This document shows, piece after piece, positions 24,502 to 33,063 of a stretch of 64,000 bases of DNA (its first letter is position 1; each line of letters starts with the position of its first letter). The position numbers and the translations under genes were made by a program. The notes beneath the pieces are model-generated. The model was not told where the DNA came from. It did not search any database and was given only the letters and a program-made list of their open reading frames with translations. Origin of the DNA: Streptomyces flaveolus (GTDB lineage: Bacteria > Actinomycetota > Actinomycetes > Streptomycetales > Streptomycetaceae); the NCBI RefSeq assembly GCF_014648815.1, contig NZ_BMRV01000014.1:62001-126000 (forward strand), read 5' to 3'.

Positions 24502-26171
24502 CCAAAGTGACCAAGGCCGCCCGGTCCGCTCCGACCCGGCGGCGCGGGAGCGCGGCGCGGCTGGCCCTGATGGCCGGCCCCGTCGCGTTCTTCGCGGTCT
24601 TCTTCGCCTACCCCGTCGCGGCGATCGTCGCGCGCGGACTGGAGGTCGACGGGGTCTGGCGGTTCGGGCGGATCGGGGACGTCCTGGCCCAGTCCGACGT
24701 CCGGCACGTGCTGTGGTTCACCACCTGGCAGGCGCTCGCCTCCACCGCGCTCACGTTGCTGATCGCCCTGCCCGGCGCCTATGTCTTCGCCCGACTCGAC
24801 TTCCCCGGCAAGCAGTTGCTGCGGGCCGTGGTGACCGTGCCGTTCGTGCTGCCGACGGTCGTGGTGGGCACCGCGTTCCTGGCACTCGTCGGGCGGGGCG
24901 GACTGCTCGACGAGCTGTGGGGCGTCCGGCTGGACACCACGGTGTGGGCCATCCTGCTCGCGCACGTCTTCTTCAACTACGCCGTCGTCGTACGCACCGT
25001 CGGCGGGCTGTGGGCCCAGCTCGACCCGCGCCAGGAGGAGGCGGCGCGGATGCTCGGCGCGTCCCCCCTGCGGGCCTGGCGGCGGGTCACCCTGCCGGCG
25101 CTCGCGCCCGCCGTGGCCGCCGCCGCGCTGATGGTGTTCCTGTTCACCTTCACCTCCTTCGGCGTCGTCCAGATCCTCGGCGGGCCCACCTTCTCCACCC
25201 TGGAGGTGGAGATCTACCGGCAGACGTCGCACGTCTTCGACCTGTCCACGGCCGCCGTGCTGACGCTGATCCAGTTCGCGGCGGTCTGCGCGATCCTCGC
25301 CGTGCACGCCTGGACGGTCCGGCGACGGGAGACGGCCCTGCGGCTCGTCGACGCGTCCCGCACCGCTCGCCGCCCGCGCGGCGCCGGGCAGTGGGCGCTG
25401 CTGGCGGGCGTCCTCGTCTCCGTCGCCGTCCTCGTCGTGCTGCCGCTCGCCGTACTGGTCCAGCGGTCGTTCGGCGCCGGCGGCCTCGGGTACTACCGGG
25501 CCCTGACCCACGAGGACGGCGGCACCTTCCTCGTCCCGCCGATCGAGGCGATCGGCAACTCCCTGCAGTACGCCCTCGCCGCCACCGCCGTCGCCGTGGT
25601 CATCGGCGGTCTGGCGGCGGCCGCGCTGACCCGGCGGGACGCGGGCCGCCTGGTGCGCGGCTTCGACGCGCTGCTGATGCTGCCGCTCGGGGTGTCCGCC
25701 GTGACGGTCGGCTTCGGGTTCCTGATCGCGCTGGACGAGCCCCCGCTGGACCTGAGGTCCTCCTGGATCCTGGTGCCGCTCGCACAGGCGCTGGTCGGCG
25801 TCCCCTTCGTCGTACGGACCATGCTGCCGGTGCTGCGCGCGGTGGACGTCCGGCTGCGGGAGGCGGCGGCGGTGCTCGGGGCGTCGCCGTGGCGGGTGTG
25901 GCGGGAGGTCGACCTGCCGATGGTGCGGCGGGCGCTGCTGATCGCGGCCGGGTTCGCCTTCGCGGTGTCGCTGGGCGAGTTCGGGGCGACCGTGTTCATC
26001 GCGCGGCCGGACAACCCGACGCTGCCGGTCGCCGTGGCCCGGCTGCTGGGGCGGCCCGGGGACATGAACTACGGGCAGGCGATGGCCCTGTCGACGATTC
26101 TGATGGTGGTGTGCGCCGTGGCCCTCGTGGTGCTGGAGCGGCTGCGGACCGACCGGAGCGGGGAGTTCTAG
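24498..26171 (+). CDS. thiP: Thiamine ABC transporter, fused permease
   Basis: The 557-aa protein has two permease halves, each with the binding-protein-dependent loop E-E-A-A-R-M-L-G-A-S-P (about residue 183) and E-A-A-A-V-L-G-A-S-P (about 455), giving about 12 membrane segments in total, as in ThiP. It forms the membrane channel with two copies of the ATPase. I chose the GTG overlapping thiB; a second GTG nine bases later (24507) is possible. It is two bases from the ATPase gene. Confidence 0.9.
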   Translation: MTKVTKAARSAPTRRRGSAARLALMAGPVAFFAVFFAYPVAAIVARGLEVDGVWRFGRIGDVLAQSDVRHVLWFTTWQALASTALTLLIALPGAYVFARLDFPGKQLLRAVVTVPFVLPTVVVGTAFLALVGRGGLLDELWGVRLDTTVWAILLAHVFFNYAVVVRTVGGLWAQLDPRQEEAARMLGASPLRAWRRVTLPALAPAVAAAALMVFLFTFTSFGVVQILGGPTFSTLEVEIYRQTSHVFDLSTAAVLTLIQFAAVCAILAVHAWTVRRRETALRLVDASRTARRPRGAGQWALLAGVLVSVAVLVVLPLAVLVQRSFGAGGLGYYRALTHEDGGTFLVPPIEAIGNSLQYALAATAVAVVIGGLAAAALTRRDAGRLVRGFDALLMLPLGVSAVTVGFGFLIALDEPPLDLRSSWILVPLAQALVGVPFVVRTMLPVLRAVDVRLREAAAVLGASPWRVWREVDLPMVRRALLIAAGFAFAVSLGEFGATVFIARPDNPTLPVAVARLLGRPGDMNYGQAMALSTILMVVCAVALVVLERLRTDRSGEF

Positions 26172-26173
26172 CA

Positions 26174-27193
26174 ATGCTGCTGAGTCTGCGGGACGCTACC
26201 GTCCGCTTCGGCGGGCGGGCCGTGCTCGACGCCGTCGATCTGGATGTCGCCGAGCACGAGATCGTGTGCGTGCTGGGCCCCAGCGGCAGCGGCAAGTCGA
26301 CACTGCTGCGCGCGGTCGCCGGGCTGCAGCGACTGGACGCCGGGCGGGTGGTGCTGGACGGGCGCGACCAGTCCGGGGTTCCCGCGCACAAGCGCGAGGT
26401 GGGGCTGATGTTCCAGGACCACCAGCTGTTCCCGCAGCGGGACGTGGCCGGCAACATCGCCTTCGGACCGCGGATGCGCGGGGCGTCGCGGTCCCGGCAG
26501 CAGCAGGACGTGCGGGAGCTGCTGGAGCTGGTCGGGCTGCCGGGTGCCGAGCGCCGGTCCGTCGCCGCGCTCTCCGGCGGTGAGCAGCAGCGGGTGGCGC
26601 TGGCCCGCGCCCTCGCGCCCCGGCCCCGGCTGCTGATGCTGGACGAACCGCTCGGCCAGCTCGACCGCTCGCTGCGGGAGCGGCTGGTGGTGGAACTGCG
26701 CGAGTTGTTCGGCCTGTTGGGCACCACCGTGCTCGCCGTGACGCACGACCAGTCGGAGGCCTTCGCGCTCGCCGACCGGGTGGTGGTGATGCGGGACGGG
26801 CGGATCGCCCAGGAGGGCACGCCACTGGAGGTGTGGCAGCGGCCGGCGGACGCCTTCGTGGCCCGCTTCCTCGGCTTCGACAACGTGGCCGAGGGGACCG
26901 TCACCGGGCAGGCCGCGGCCACCCCCTGGGGCAAGGTGCCGGTCGCCGAGGACGCCCCGCAGGGGGCGCGGACCGTGCTCGTGCGGCCCGCCGGGGTCAG
27001 GATCGTGCCCGCCGACGCCGGACTGCGCTGCACGGTGGCCGCCCGCACCTTCCGCGGCACCCACGTCGCCGTCCACCTGCAGCCCGAGGACGCGCCGCGG
27101 CTGGAGGCGGCGTGCGCGCTGCGGGCGGCTCCGGAGGTCGGGGACACGGTCGGGGTCGAGTTCGACGGGGCGGAAATCGTGGTGCTCGGATGA
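26174..27193 (+). CDS. thiQ: Thiamine ABC transporter, ATP-binding protein
   Basis: The 339-aa ATPase has Walker A G-P-S-G-S-G-K-S (about residue 36), signature L-S-G-G-E-Q-Q-R (about 134), Walker B L-L-M-L-D-E-P and a C-terminal TOBE-like extension of about 110 residues, longer than E. coli ThiQ and closer to SfuC/PotA-type subunits. It powers the importer of the two preceding genes, from which it is separated by 2 bases. The three genes form one TPP-controlled operon. Confidence 0.88.
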   Translation: MLLSLRDATVRFGGRAVLDAVDLDVAEHEIVCVLGPSGSGKSTLLRAVAGLQRLDAGRVVLDGRDQSGVPAHKREVGLMFQDHQLFPQRDVAGNIAFGPRMRGASRSRQQQDVRELLELVGLPGAERRSVAALSGGEQQRVALARALAPRPRLLMLDEPLGQLDRSLRERLVVELRELFGLLGTTVLAVTHDQSEAFALADRVVVMRDGRIAQEGTPLEVWQRPADAFVARFLGFDNVAEGTVTGQAAATPWGKVPVAEDAPQGARTVLVRPAGVRIVPADAGLRCTVAARTFRGTHVAVHLQPEDAPRLEAACALRAAPEVGDTVGVEFDGAEIVVLG

Positions 27194-27205
27194 TCGTCCC
27201 GCTCC

Positions 27206-27211
27206 TAGGAT
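27206..27211 (+). promoter_or_regulatory. -10 element of a probable leaderless transcript
   Basis: TAGGAT at 27206-27211 lies seven bases before the ATG at 27219, the spacing expected for a transcript starting at the A of the start codon. Confidence 0.5.
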
Positions 27212-27218
27212 GCGGAGC

Positions 27219-28016
27219 ATGACGTCACTGGCACACGAGCGCTACTGCGCCGAGATAGCCCACCAGGTCGGGCAGTTGAGGGACTTGGTGACCTCCGGCA
27301 CCGACCTCTCCGCCACCGTCCCGACCTGCCCGGACTGGTCCTTGGAGGATCTGGTCCGGCACACGGGCGGCGCCCTGCGCTGGGCGGGGCTGCTGGTGCG
27401 CACCCGGGCCCAGGAGAACGTCCCGGACGAGGAGGTGCCGGGCGCCGCCGGTCCCGACGCCCGGGGCGACGCCGCCGCGCTGGACGCCTGGCTGGCGGAG
27501 TCCGGCGAGGCGGTCGTCGGCGCGCTGCGCGAGGCCGGGCCGGACGCGAAGGTGTGGTCGTGGGGCGAGCGGCACGACGCGGGCTTCTGGGCGCGCCGGA
27601 TGACGCACGAGGTGACCGTCCACCGCGCGGACGCCGTGCTCACCGCCGGACAGCCCTACCGGGTCGCGCCGGACATCGCCGCCGACGCGATCGACGAATG
27701 GCTGGAGATCGTGGAGTTCGTGCAGCGGACCGGCACGGACCCCGAGGCGAACGAGCTGCGCGGGCCCGGCCGGAGCATCCATCTGCACGCCACCGACGCC
27801 GCCCCGGGGTTCGATGCCGAATGGCTGATCGAGCTCGGGGAGGACGGCTTCACCTGGCGCCGCGGCCACGAGAAGGCGACCGTCGCTCTGCGGGGGCCCC
27901 TCACGGACGTCCTGCTCGCCTTCTACCGCAGGCTGCCGCTGGACGCCCCCGGCATCGAGGTGCTCGGCGAACGGGAGTTGCTGGAGTTCTGGCTGGAGCG
28001 GGCGTCGTTCGGCTGA
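27219..28016 (+). CDS. Maleylpyruvate isomerase/mycothiol-dependent family protein
   Basis: The 265-aa protein belongs to the actinobacterial maleylpyruvate isomerase-like (DinB-related) family: P-T-C-P-D-W-S-L-E-D-L-V-R-H-T-G near residue 28 and R-M-T-H-E-V-T-V-H-R-A-D-A near 128 carry the family's histidines. Such proteins have mycothiol-dependent or unknown thiol-transfer roles. The start is the ATG at 27219 (leaderless), rather than the ATG nine bases upstream. It is convergent with the LAETG gene, separated by a hairpin. Confidence 0.8.
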   Translation: MTSLAHERYCAEIAHQVGQLRDLVTSGTDLSATVPTCPDWSLEDLVRHTGGALRWAGLLVRTRAQENVPDEEVPGAAGPDARGDAAALDAWLAESGEAVVGALREAGPDAKVWSWGERHDAGFWARRMTHEVTVHRADAVLTAGQPYRVAPDIAADAIDEWLEIVEFVQRTGTDPEANELRGPGRSIHLHATDAAPGFDAEWLIELGEDGFTWRRGHEKATVALRGPLTDVLLAFYRRLPLDAPGIEVLGERELLEFWLERASFG

Positions 28017-28024
28017 CACGCCGA

Positions 28025-28052
28025 TGGCCCGCCCCCGGCCGGGGACGGGCCA
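28025..28052. terminator. Bidirectional terminator
   Basis: TGGCCCG (28025-28031) pairs with CGGGCCA (28046-28052); an inner CCCC/GGGG stem extends it with one mismatch. It lies between two convergent genes. Confidence 0.6.
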
Positions 28053-28077
28053 CCGTACGCACGGTTCCTACGGGACG

Positions 28078-28788
28078 TCAGCGGCTGCTGTTCGCCCCGC
28101 GACGGCGCAGGCCGAAGAAGACCGCGCCGCCACCGACGACGACGAGGGCCGCCGCGATGCCGACGATCATGCCGGTGTTGGAGTTGGCACCGGTCTCGGC
28201 GAGGTTGGACTCACCGGCCGCCGGGGACGGGGCGTTGCTCGGCACGGCCGCCGGGGCGCTGCTCTCGCTCTGCGAGGCGGCGGGGGCCGACGGCGACGGG
28301 GCCGGAGCCGGCGTCTCGGTCTCCTCGGCCGGGGCGGACGAGCTCTGGGACGGGGTCGGGGACGGCGTGTCCTCGGTCTTGCAGGCGGTGGCCGGGGTGA
28401 CGAGGTTCGGCTTGATGTCCTCGTCGACGTAGCCGCCGGCCTTGACGTGGATGCGGTACTCGGCGTTCGGCTTCCAGTCCGCGGCGAAGGTGATGGTGCT
28501 GCCCTCGCGGGAGCCCTTGACCACCTGCTCGTCGATCTTCTGGGCGTCCCCGCCGTTGTTCTCCAGGTACACGGTGACGGTGGCGGGGATGCCGGCGGGG
28601 TCCACGTCGGTGACGGTGATGACTCCCTTGTCGCCGTCGCACTTGGCGGCGGCGGAGAACTCGCCGATGTTGCAGGCGAAGGCGTTGCCGGCGGCGCCGA
28701 TCGCGAGGGCCGCCGTGGCCGAGGCGACGCCGAGGGCACGGACGCTACGGCGTGACGCCGTGCGGCTGAGTATGGACAGGACTGCCAC
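28078..28788 (-). CDS. LAETG-anchored cell-surface protein
   Basis: The 236-aa protein has a signal peptide (cleavage after a G-N-A-F-A-C region near residue 39), a compact extracellular domain of about 90 residues with two or three Cys, a Ser/Pro/Ala/Thr-rich stalk, then LAETG near residue 196, a hydrophobic segment (I-V-G-I-A-A-A-L-V-V-V) and R-R-R at the end. LAxTG is the motif used by streptomycete class E sortases, as in long chaplins. It should be covalently linked to the wall. A consensus-type promoter lies upstream. The ligand or partner is unknown. Confidence 0.88.
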   Translation of the reverse strand: MAVLSILSRTASRRSVRALGVASATAALAIGAAGNAFACNIGEFSAAAKCDGDKGVITVTDVDPAGIPATVTVYLENNGGDAQKIDEQVVKGSREGSTITFAADWKPNAEYRIHVKAGGYVDEDIKPNLVTPATACKTEDTPSPTPSQSSSAPAEETETPAPAPSPSAPAASQSESSAPAAVPSNAPSPAAGESNLAETGANSNTGMIVGIAAALVVVGGGAVFFGLRRRGANSSR

Positions 28789-28867
28789 GTTTTTCCTTTA
28801 CGGGAAGCGCGGATGCGGGGGGTGGAGAGGGTGCTGACGTCATCAGCACACCCACGAGCCTCACTGG

Positions 28868-28895
28868 TCTATAAGCGGGCCATAAGCAGTGTCAA
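28868..28895 (-). promoter_or_regulatory. Consensus-like HrdB promoter of the LAETG gene
   Basis: On the minus strand TTGACA (28890-28895) and TATAGA (28868-28873) are 16 bases apart in an unusually AT-rich stretch. The transcript would have a leader of about 70 bases before the start at 28788. Confidence 0.75.
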
Positions 28896-28933
28896 CGCAT
28901 ATGCCTGTCAAGGGCGTTGGCTTTGCTCTCTTA

Positions 28934-30088
28934 TTAACCGCCGAGACGTTTCAGCGCCTCGGGAGCCTCCTCGATGCGGTCCACCAGCGCGATCCGGGTC
29001 TCCATGGACCGCCCCTCGGCCAGCGACGTCAGCAGCGGCCAGGCCGGCAGCGTCCGCGTCCAGTGCGCCCGGTCCACGAGCACCATGGGGGTGGGCTCAC
29101 CCCGCGACTCGTAGTAGTTCGGCGTGGCGTTGTCGAAGATCTCCTGTACGGTGCCGGCGGCGCCCGGCAGGAACACCACGCCCGCGGTCGAGCGCGCCAG
29201 CAGGCCGTCCTCGCGGGTGGCGTTGGCGAAGTACTTGGCGATGTGCGCCGCGAAGGCGTTCGGCGGCTCGTGGCCGTAGAACCAGGTCGGGATGCCGACC
29301 GAGGCACCACCGCGGGGCCAGCGCTCACGCACCTCGAAGGCGGAGCGCGCCCAGTCGGTGACCGACGGCGTGAACGAGGCGACCTTCGCGAGGATGAGCA
29401 GGGCGTCGTCCAGCATGCCGTCGCGGAACGGGGCGGCGTACGCACCGAGGTTCGCGGCCTCCATCGCGCCCGGTCCGCCACCGGTGGCCACCGTGAACCC
29501 GGCGCGGGTCAGCTCGCGTCCGAGACGCGCGGCGCCCGCGTAGGCGTCGGTGCCGCGGGCCATGGCGTGGCCGCCCATGACGCCCACCACCGGTGTGCCG
29601 ACGAGGAGCTCGTCCACCGCGTCCGAGACCGCGTCGTCGTGGATCGCGCGCAGCATGGAGGCGAACACGTCCCCGTCCGCCTTGGTGCGCTGGAACCAGT
29701 CGTAGGCCAGCGCGTCCGGCGTCGCCTCGTAGCCGCCGTCGAGACAGGCGTACAACTCGTCGGGGGAGTAGACGTGTCCGCGGTAGGGGTCGAAGGGCAG
29801 GCCCGGTATCGGCGGGAAGACCAGGGCCCCGGCGGCGCGCACATGGACCGCCGCCCCGGGGGTCATCGGGCAGCCGAGGAAGACGGCGCCCGTGGGGTCC
29901 GTGGAGAGCAGGACGTCCGTACGGTCCGTCAGGTCGACGGCCTGGACGCGGTAGTGGGCGAGGGTGCCGTGCACGGAGACGACCTCGTCGAACTCGGCGA
30001 GGGTCTCTATCTCCCGGTCGTGCGAGGCGTGGTGGGACTGCGCCTGGGACGGGCACGGCTGCTGGGGCTGGGCGGGTGTCGGATCCAC
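28934..30088 (-). CDS. LOG family protein (putative nucleotide phosphoribohydrolase)
   Basis: The 384-aa protein carries LOG-family motifs G-G-G-P-G-A-M-E-A-A-N and P-G-A-A-G-T-V-Q-E (the usual PGGxGTxxE with Ala for the second Gly). LOG enzymes split nucleoside monophosphates (cytokinin activation in plants) and many bacterial homologues have unknown substrates. This one has an extra N-terminal domain of about 150 residues. GTG start, with TAGCAT 6 bases before it, so a leaderless transcript is likely. Earlier databases call such proteins lysine decarboxylases, which is not supported. Confidence 0.82.
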   Translation of the reverse strand: MDPTPAQPQQPCPSQAQSHHASHDREIETLAEFDEVVSVHGTLAHYRVQAVDLTDRTDVLLSTDPTGAVFLGCPMTPGAAVHVRAAGALVFPPIPGLPFDPYRGHVYSPDELYACLDGGYEATPDALAYDWFQRTKADGDVFASMLRAIHDDAVSDAVDELLVGTPVVGVMGGHAMARGTDAYAGAARLGRELTRAGFTVATGGGPGAMEAANLGAYAAPFRDGMLDDALLILAKVASFTPSVTDWARSAFEVRERWPRGGASVGIPTWFYGHEPPNAFAAHIAKYFANATREDGLLARSTAGVVFLPGAAGTVQEIFDNATPNYYESRGEPTPMVLVDRAHWTRTLPAWPLLTSLAEGRSMETRIALVDRIEEAPEALKRLGG

Positions 30089-30094
30089 CCGCCC

Positions 30095-30100
30095 ATGCTA
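30095..30100 (-). promoter_or_regulatory. -10 element of a probable leaderless transcript
   Basis: On the minus strand TAGCAT (plus-strand ATGCTA) is followed by six bases and then the GTG of the LOG gene. Confidence 0.5.
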
Positions 30101-30114
30101 GGTCCGCGTCCGGA

Positions 30115-30522
30115 TCAGCCCTCGACGACCGCCGGGTCCATCCACGCGACCTCCCAGGTGTGACCGTCGAGGTCGTCGAAGGCCCGGCCGTACATGAAGC
30201 CGTGGTCCTGGGTCTCGCCGGAGATCGAACCGCCCGCGGCGACCGCCCTGTCCACCAGCTCGTCGACCTTCTCGCGGCTCTCCGCGCTCAGCGCGATCAG
30301 CACCTCGCTGGCCTTCGTCGAGTCCACGATCTCCTTCTTCGTGAACTGCGCGTACTTCTCCTTGGTCAGCAGCATCGCGATGATCGTGTCGCTGATCACA
30401 ACCGAGGCGGTGTCCTCGTCGCTGAACTGGGCGTTGATCGTGTAGCCGAGCTCCGTGAAGAACTTCTTCGAGGCGTCGATGTCGTTCGTCGCCAGGTTCA
30501 CGAAGATCATCTGCTGGTACAT
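30115..30522 (-). CDS. VOC/glyoxalase-superfamily protein
   Basis: The 135-aa protein shows the two beta-alpha-beta modules of VOC proteins: F-V-N-L-A-T-N-D-I-D-A-S-K-K-F-F-T-E-L-G-Y at the start and G-R-A-F-D-D-L-D-G-H-T-W-E-V-A-W near the end. The metal-binding His and Glu positions of glyoxalase I are only partly kept, so the enzyme activity is unknown. It is upstream of and in the same direction as the LOG gene, about 26 bases away, but LOG seems to have its own promoter. Confidence 0.85.
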   Translation of the reverse strand: MYQQMIFVNLATNDIDASKKFFTELGYTINAQFSDEDTASVVISDTIIAMLLTKEKYAQFTKKEIVDSTKASEVLIALSAESREKVDELVDRAVAAGGSISGETQDHGFMYGRAFDDLDGHTWEVAWMDPAVVEG

Positions 30523-30629
30523 GGGGGGCTCTCCCGTCGATGCCGTGCCGGTGTCGTGCCGTTCGCAGAGTTGGACGGGAGGGCGGCGCGGAAATCATCG
30601 GTGGACCGCGGAAAATCTCGCGGGATTTT

Positions 30630-32108
30630 TCAGCGGGCCAGGGGCAGCGCGGCCAGGGCCGCGACGAGGAGGGTCACCGGGCCGAAGACGGCGAGCAGTG
30701 CGGTCGCCCGTACGGCGGCGGCGGCGCGCAGCGTCGACCGGGGCGCGCCCAGCCGCAGCAGGGCGGCGGTGGCGTCGACGCGGGTCTGCTTGGCCTCGAC
30801 GGCCGCGGTGAGCAGGGTGGCCACGGTGGCGCCCGCCACGACCAGGGCGCCGAGGGTGCCCAGGGGGTGGGACCCCGGTCCGTCCCGGCCGTACAGCATC
30901 ACCGCCGCGTAGAGCGCGGAGGTCACGGCGCAGACGACGCCCAGGGGGCGGCCGATGCGGCTCGACTCCTCCATGAGGACGCGGCCGGCGAGCAGGCGCA
31001 GGGCGCCGGGGCGGGCGGCCTGGAGGACGCGGCCGCAGAGGTGGGTGAGGCCGGGGCCGGCGAGGGCGAGGCCGAGGGCGGTCAGGGTCCAGCCGAGGAG
31101 GACGCCGGCGGAGGGGGTGGGGTGGGAGGTGGTGTCGCGGGCGTAGGTCTCGACGGCGAGGCCGGCGGTGAGGAGGGCGATGCCCCAGGGGAGGGTGGTG
31201 GTGCTGCCCTGGCGGCGGGGGGTGTCCGGCGTGTGGGGCAGCGCGTCCGCGGGAGCCGGGGGGTGGGGGGCGCTTGCCGGTGCGTACAGGGTGCCTCCCC
31301 CGGAGGGGGTACGCCCAGCGCCCACCCGTGCCGCCCCGGCGGTGAGACTGCCCGCAGGCTGGGCGACGTGACTGCCCTCAGGCTCGGCGGTGCGGACGTC
31401 GGCAGAGACGGCGGTGGCCGTAGCTGCGGCCGGAGAAGCCGAGGCGGCTGCCGCGGCGGTGGTGTCGGTCGTGGCAGGTCTCGGGGCCCAGCGGGCGCCG
31501 AAGCGACCGTAGGTGCCGAAGGTTTCGCGGGCCGCGCCCCAGCCGTACGCGCCGAAACGGCCGTAGCCGCGGGTACCGGTGGCGCGGGCGGACCGCGCTT
31601 CGCGGGGACGCAGGGACAGGGCCACCGCGGCGGACGCGGTCGCCGGGAGCAGCGTCAGGAGGGTCACGGCCGCCGGGAAGGGGAGGGGCAGGCCGACCGC
31701 GAGGGAGTCGGCCGCGGCGCCGCCGAAGGGCCTGGCGGTCAGGTCGCCGCGCAGGTGGAGGAAGGCGAGCAGGGCCACCAGCGAGCCGAGCGCTCCGGCC
31801 AGGGCCGTGGTCGTCGCGGAGACGGCCATCAGCCGGCCGGGGCCGAGGCCGATCGCCGACAGGCCGGGGCGGGGCCGGGTGCCCGGGTCGGTACGGGCCA
31901 CGGCGAGGGCGAAGTACACGGTGGCGGCGAGGGGGGCCGCGCACCAGGCCAGGCGGAGGGCGGAGGCGCCGGGCGTGCCCGGGTGGCCGATCGCGTGGCC
32001 GAGGGCGCACAGCAGCAGGAAGCCCGTGCCCGCCGAGAACGCCGCGACCAGCAGGCGGCGCAGCTGGACGGCGAACCGGGCGCGGCGGGTCAGACGGAGA
32101 GCGAGCAC
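30630..32108 (-). CDS. FtsX-like ABC transporter permease
   Basis: The 492-aa protein has about eight membrane segments in two halves, separated by a long, low-complexity extracytoplasmic or linker region (about residues 165-300, rich in Tyr-Gly-Arg-Phe, Ala, Thr). The C-terminal half contains L-R-L-G-A-P-R-S-T-L-R, similar to FtsX/MacB-type permeases. The GTG start overlaps the ATPase end by 19 bases. An interspersed repeat lies within the coding region (31318-31359). It probably exports a lipid, peptide or drug; no substrate clue. Confidence 0.75.
   Translation of the reverse strand: MLALRLTRRARFAVQLRRLLVAAFSAGTGFLLLCALGHAIGHPGTPGASALRLAWCAAPLAATVYFALAVARTDPGTRPRPGLSAIGLGPGRLMAVSATTTALAGALGSLVALLAFLHLRGDLTARPFGGAAADSLAVGLPLPFPAAVTLLTLLPATASAAVALSLRPREARSARATGTRGYGRFGAYGWGAARETFGTYGRFGARWAPRPATTDTTAAAAASASPAAATATAVSADVRTAEPEGSHVAQPAGSLTAGAARVGAGRTPSGGGTLYAPASAPHPPAPADALPHTPDTPRRQGSTTTLPWGIALLTAGLAVETYARDTTSHPTPSAGVLLGWTLTALGLALAGPGLTHLCGRVLQAARPGALRLLAGRVLMEESSRIGRPLGVVCAVTSALYAAVMLYGRDGPGSHPLGTLGALVVAGATVATLLTAAVEAKQTRVDATAALLRLGAPRSTLRAAAAVRATALLAVFGPVTLLVAALAALPLAR
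31318..31359. repeat. Interspersed repeat copy 1, inside permease gene
   Basis: This 42-bp segment shares GCGCCCACCCGTGCCGCCCC and GACTGCCCGCAG with a copy at 41182-41223, differing at only four of the first 40 bases. It encodes Ala/Gly/Ser-rich residues in the permease linker. Confidence 0.7.
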
Positions 32109-32857
32109 GCTGCCCGGCCTTCCGTCGCGGAGCCTCCGGAGGCCGCCGTGGTCTCGGACACCGGCGGCAGGTGCACGGTCTTGACCCGCCGCCCGTCGAG
32201 CAGCGAGACCGTGCGGTCGGCGAGCGCGGCGGTCTGCGCGTCGTGCGTGGCGAGGACGACGGTGATGCCGTGGGAGCGGGCCGCCGTGGTCAGCGTCCGC
32301 AGCACATGGGCGCGGTCGGCACGGTGCAGGGGCGCCGTCGGCTCGTCGGCGAACAGGACCGAGGGGGTGACGGCGAGCGCGCGGGCGATGCAGACACGCT
32401 GCCGTTCGGCCTGCTGGAGCTCGTGCGGGCGCCGGCGGGACGCGCCGCCGACGTCGAGGCGCTCCAGCCACTCCAGGGCGGTCGTCTTGGCCCGGCGCCG
32501 GCCGGTGCCGCGCAGCATCAGGGGCAGGGCGGTGTTCTCCCAGACGCTGAGCTCCGGGACGAGCACGGGGGAGGGGTCGATCCAGGCGAAGCGGTCGCGA
32601 CGCAGCCGTTCGCGGCCGATCGGGCCCATGGTGTGCACCGGCACGCTGTTGAACCAGACCTCGCCCTCCTGCACCCGCAGCAGCCCCGACAGACACCGCA
32701 GCAGCGTCGTCTTGCCGCTGCCGCGCGGGCCGCTGACGGCGAGGATCTCGCCCTCCCGGACGCCGAGCGAGACGCCCTGCAGCGCGGGAGAGCCGTCGTG
32801 GTGCTGGAAGTGCAGGGCGCGTGCCCAGAGCACGTCGTTGTCCGGCGGAGCCTCCAT
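32090..32857 (-). CDS. ABC transporter ATP-binding protein with non-canonical signature
   Basis: The 255-aa ATPase has Walker A G-P-R-G-S-G-K-T (residues 43-50), Walker B S-V-L-F-A-D-E-P-T (about 166-174) and H-loop A-T-H-D, in the MacB/LolD-like class. The ABC signature, normally LSGGQ, is L-Q-Q-A-E at 147-151, and the Q-loop Gln is replaced in the segment W-I-D-P-S-P-V-L. These changes may lower or alter ATP hydrolysis. ATG 32857 has GAGGTG upstream. It pairs with the overlapping permease gene. Confidence 0.8.
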   Translation of the reverse strand: MEAPPDNDVLWARALHFQHHDGSPALQGVSLGVREGEILAVSGPRGSGKTTLLRCLSGLLRVQEGEVWFNSVPVHTMGPIGRERLRRDRFAWIDPSPVLVPELSVWENTALPLMLRGTGRRRAKTTALEWLERLDVGGASRRRPHELQQAERQRVCIARALAVTPSVLFADEPTAPLHRADRAHVLRTLTTAARSHGITVVLATHDAQTAALADRTVSLLDGRRVKTVHLPPVSETTAASGGSATEGRAACSLSV

Positions 32858-33029
32858 GGGCGTACACCTCGGTTCTGATCCGTTTTCCCCGTCGTTCCCC
32901 CGTCCGGGTGAACGAAGGCGGGGCCGATCGGTCACGAGGCACCGTAGGCAGTCGCCGGCGCGCGGCCGGACAGCACGCGGCCCCGGGCCGCCGTTTCTCA
33001 CTCGAACGGACGGCACCGGGGCCGGTGAT

Positions 33030-33049
33030 GATCATCCGGAAGGATGATC
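33030..33049 (-). terminator. Terminator of the aminotransferase gene
   Basis: GATCATCC (33030-33037) pairs with GGATGATC (33042-33049) around a GGAA tetraloop, 15 bases beyond the aminotransferase stop. Confidence 0.55.
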
Positions 33050-33063
33050 GGAGCGCCGCGGGA

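Noticed and set aside
24713..26173. Open frame upstream of thiQ through the thiP gene
   Set aside because: Shadow of thiP in another frame; the ATPase begins at ATG 26174.
28934..30088. Lysine decarboxylase annotation
   Set aside because: The motifs are those of LOG nucleotide phosphoribohydrolases; no PLP-decarboxylase motif is present.
30540..33047. 835-codon plus-strand frame over the ABC exporter
   Set aside because: Composition (Gly/Arg/Ala repeats without hydrophobic pattern) is that of antisense high-GC shadow; the minus strand has real ABC motifs.
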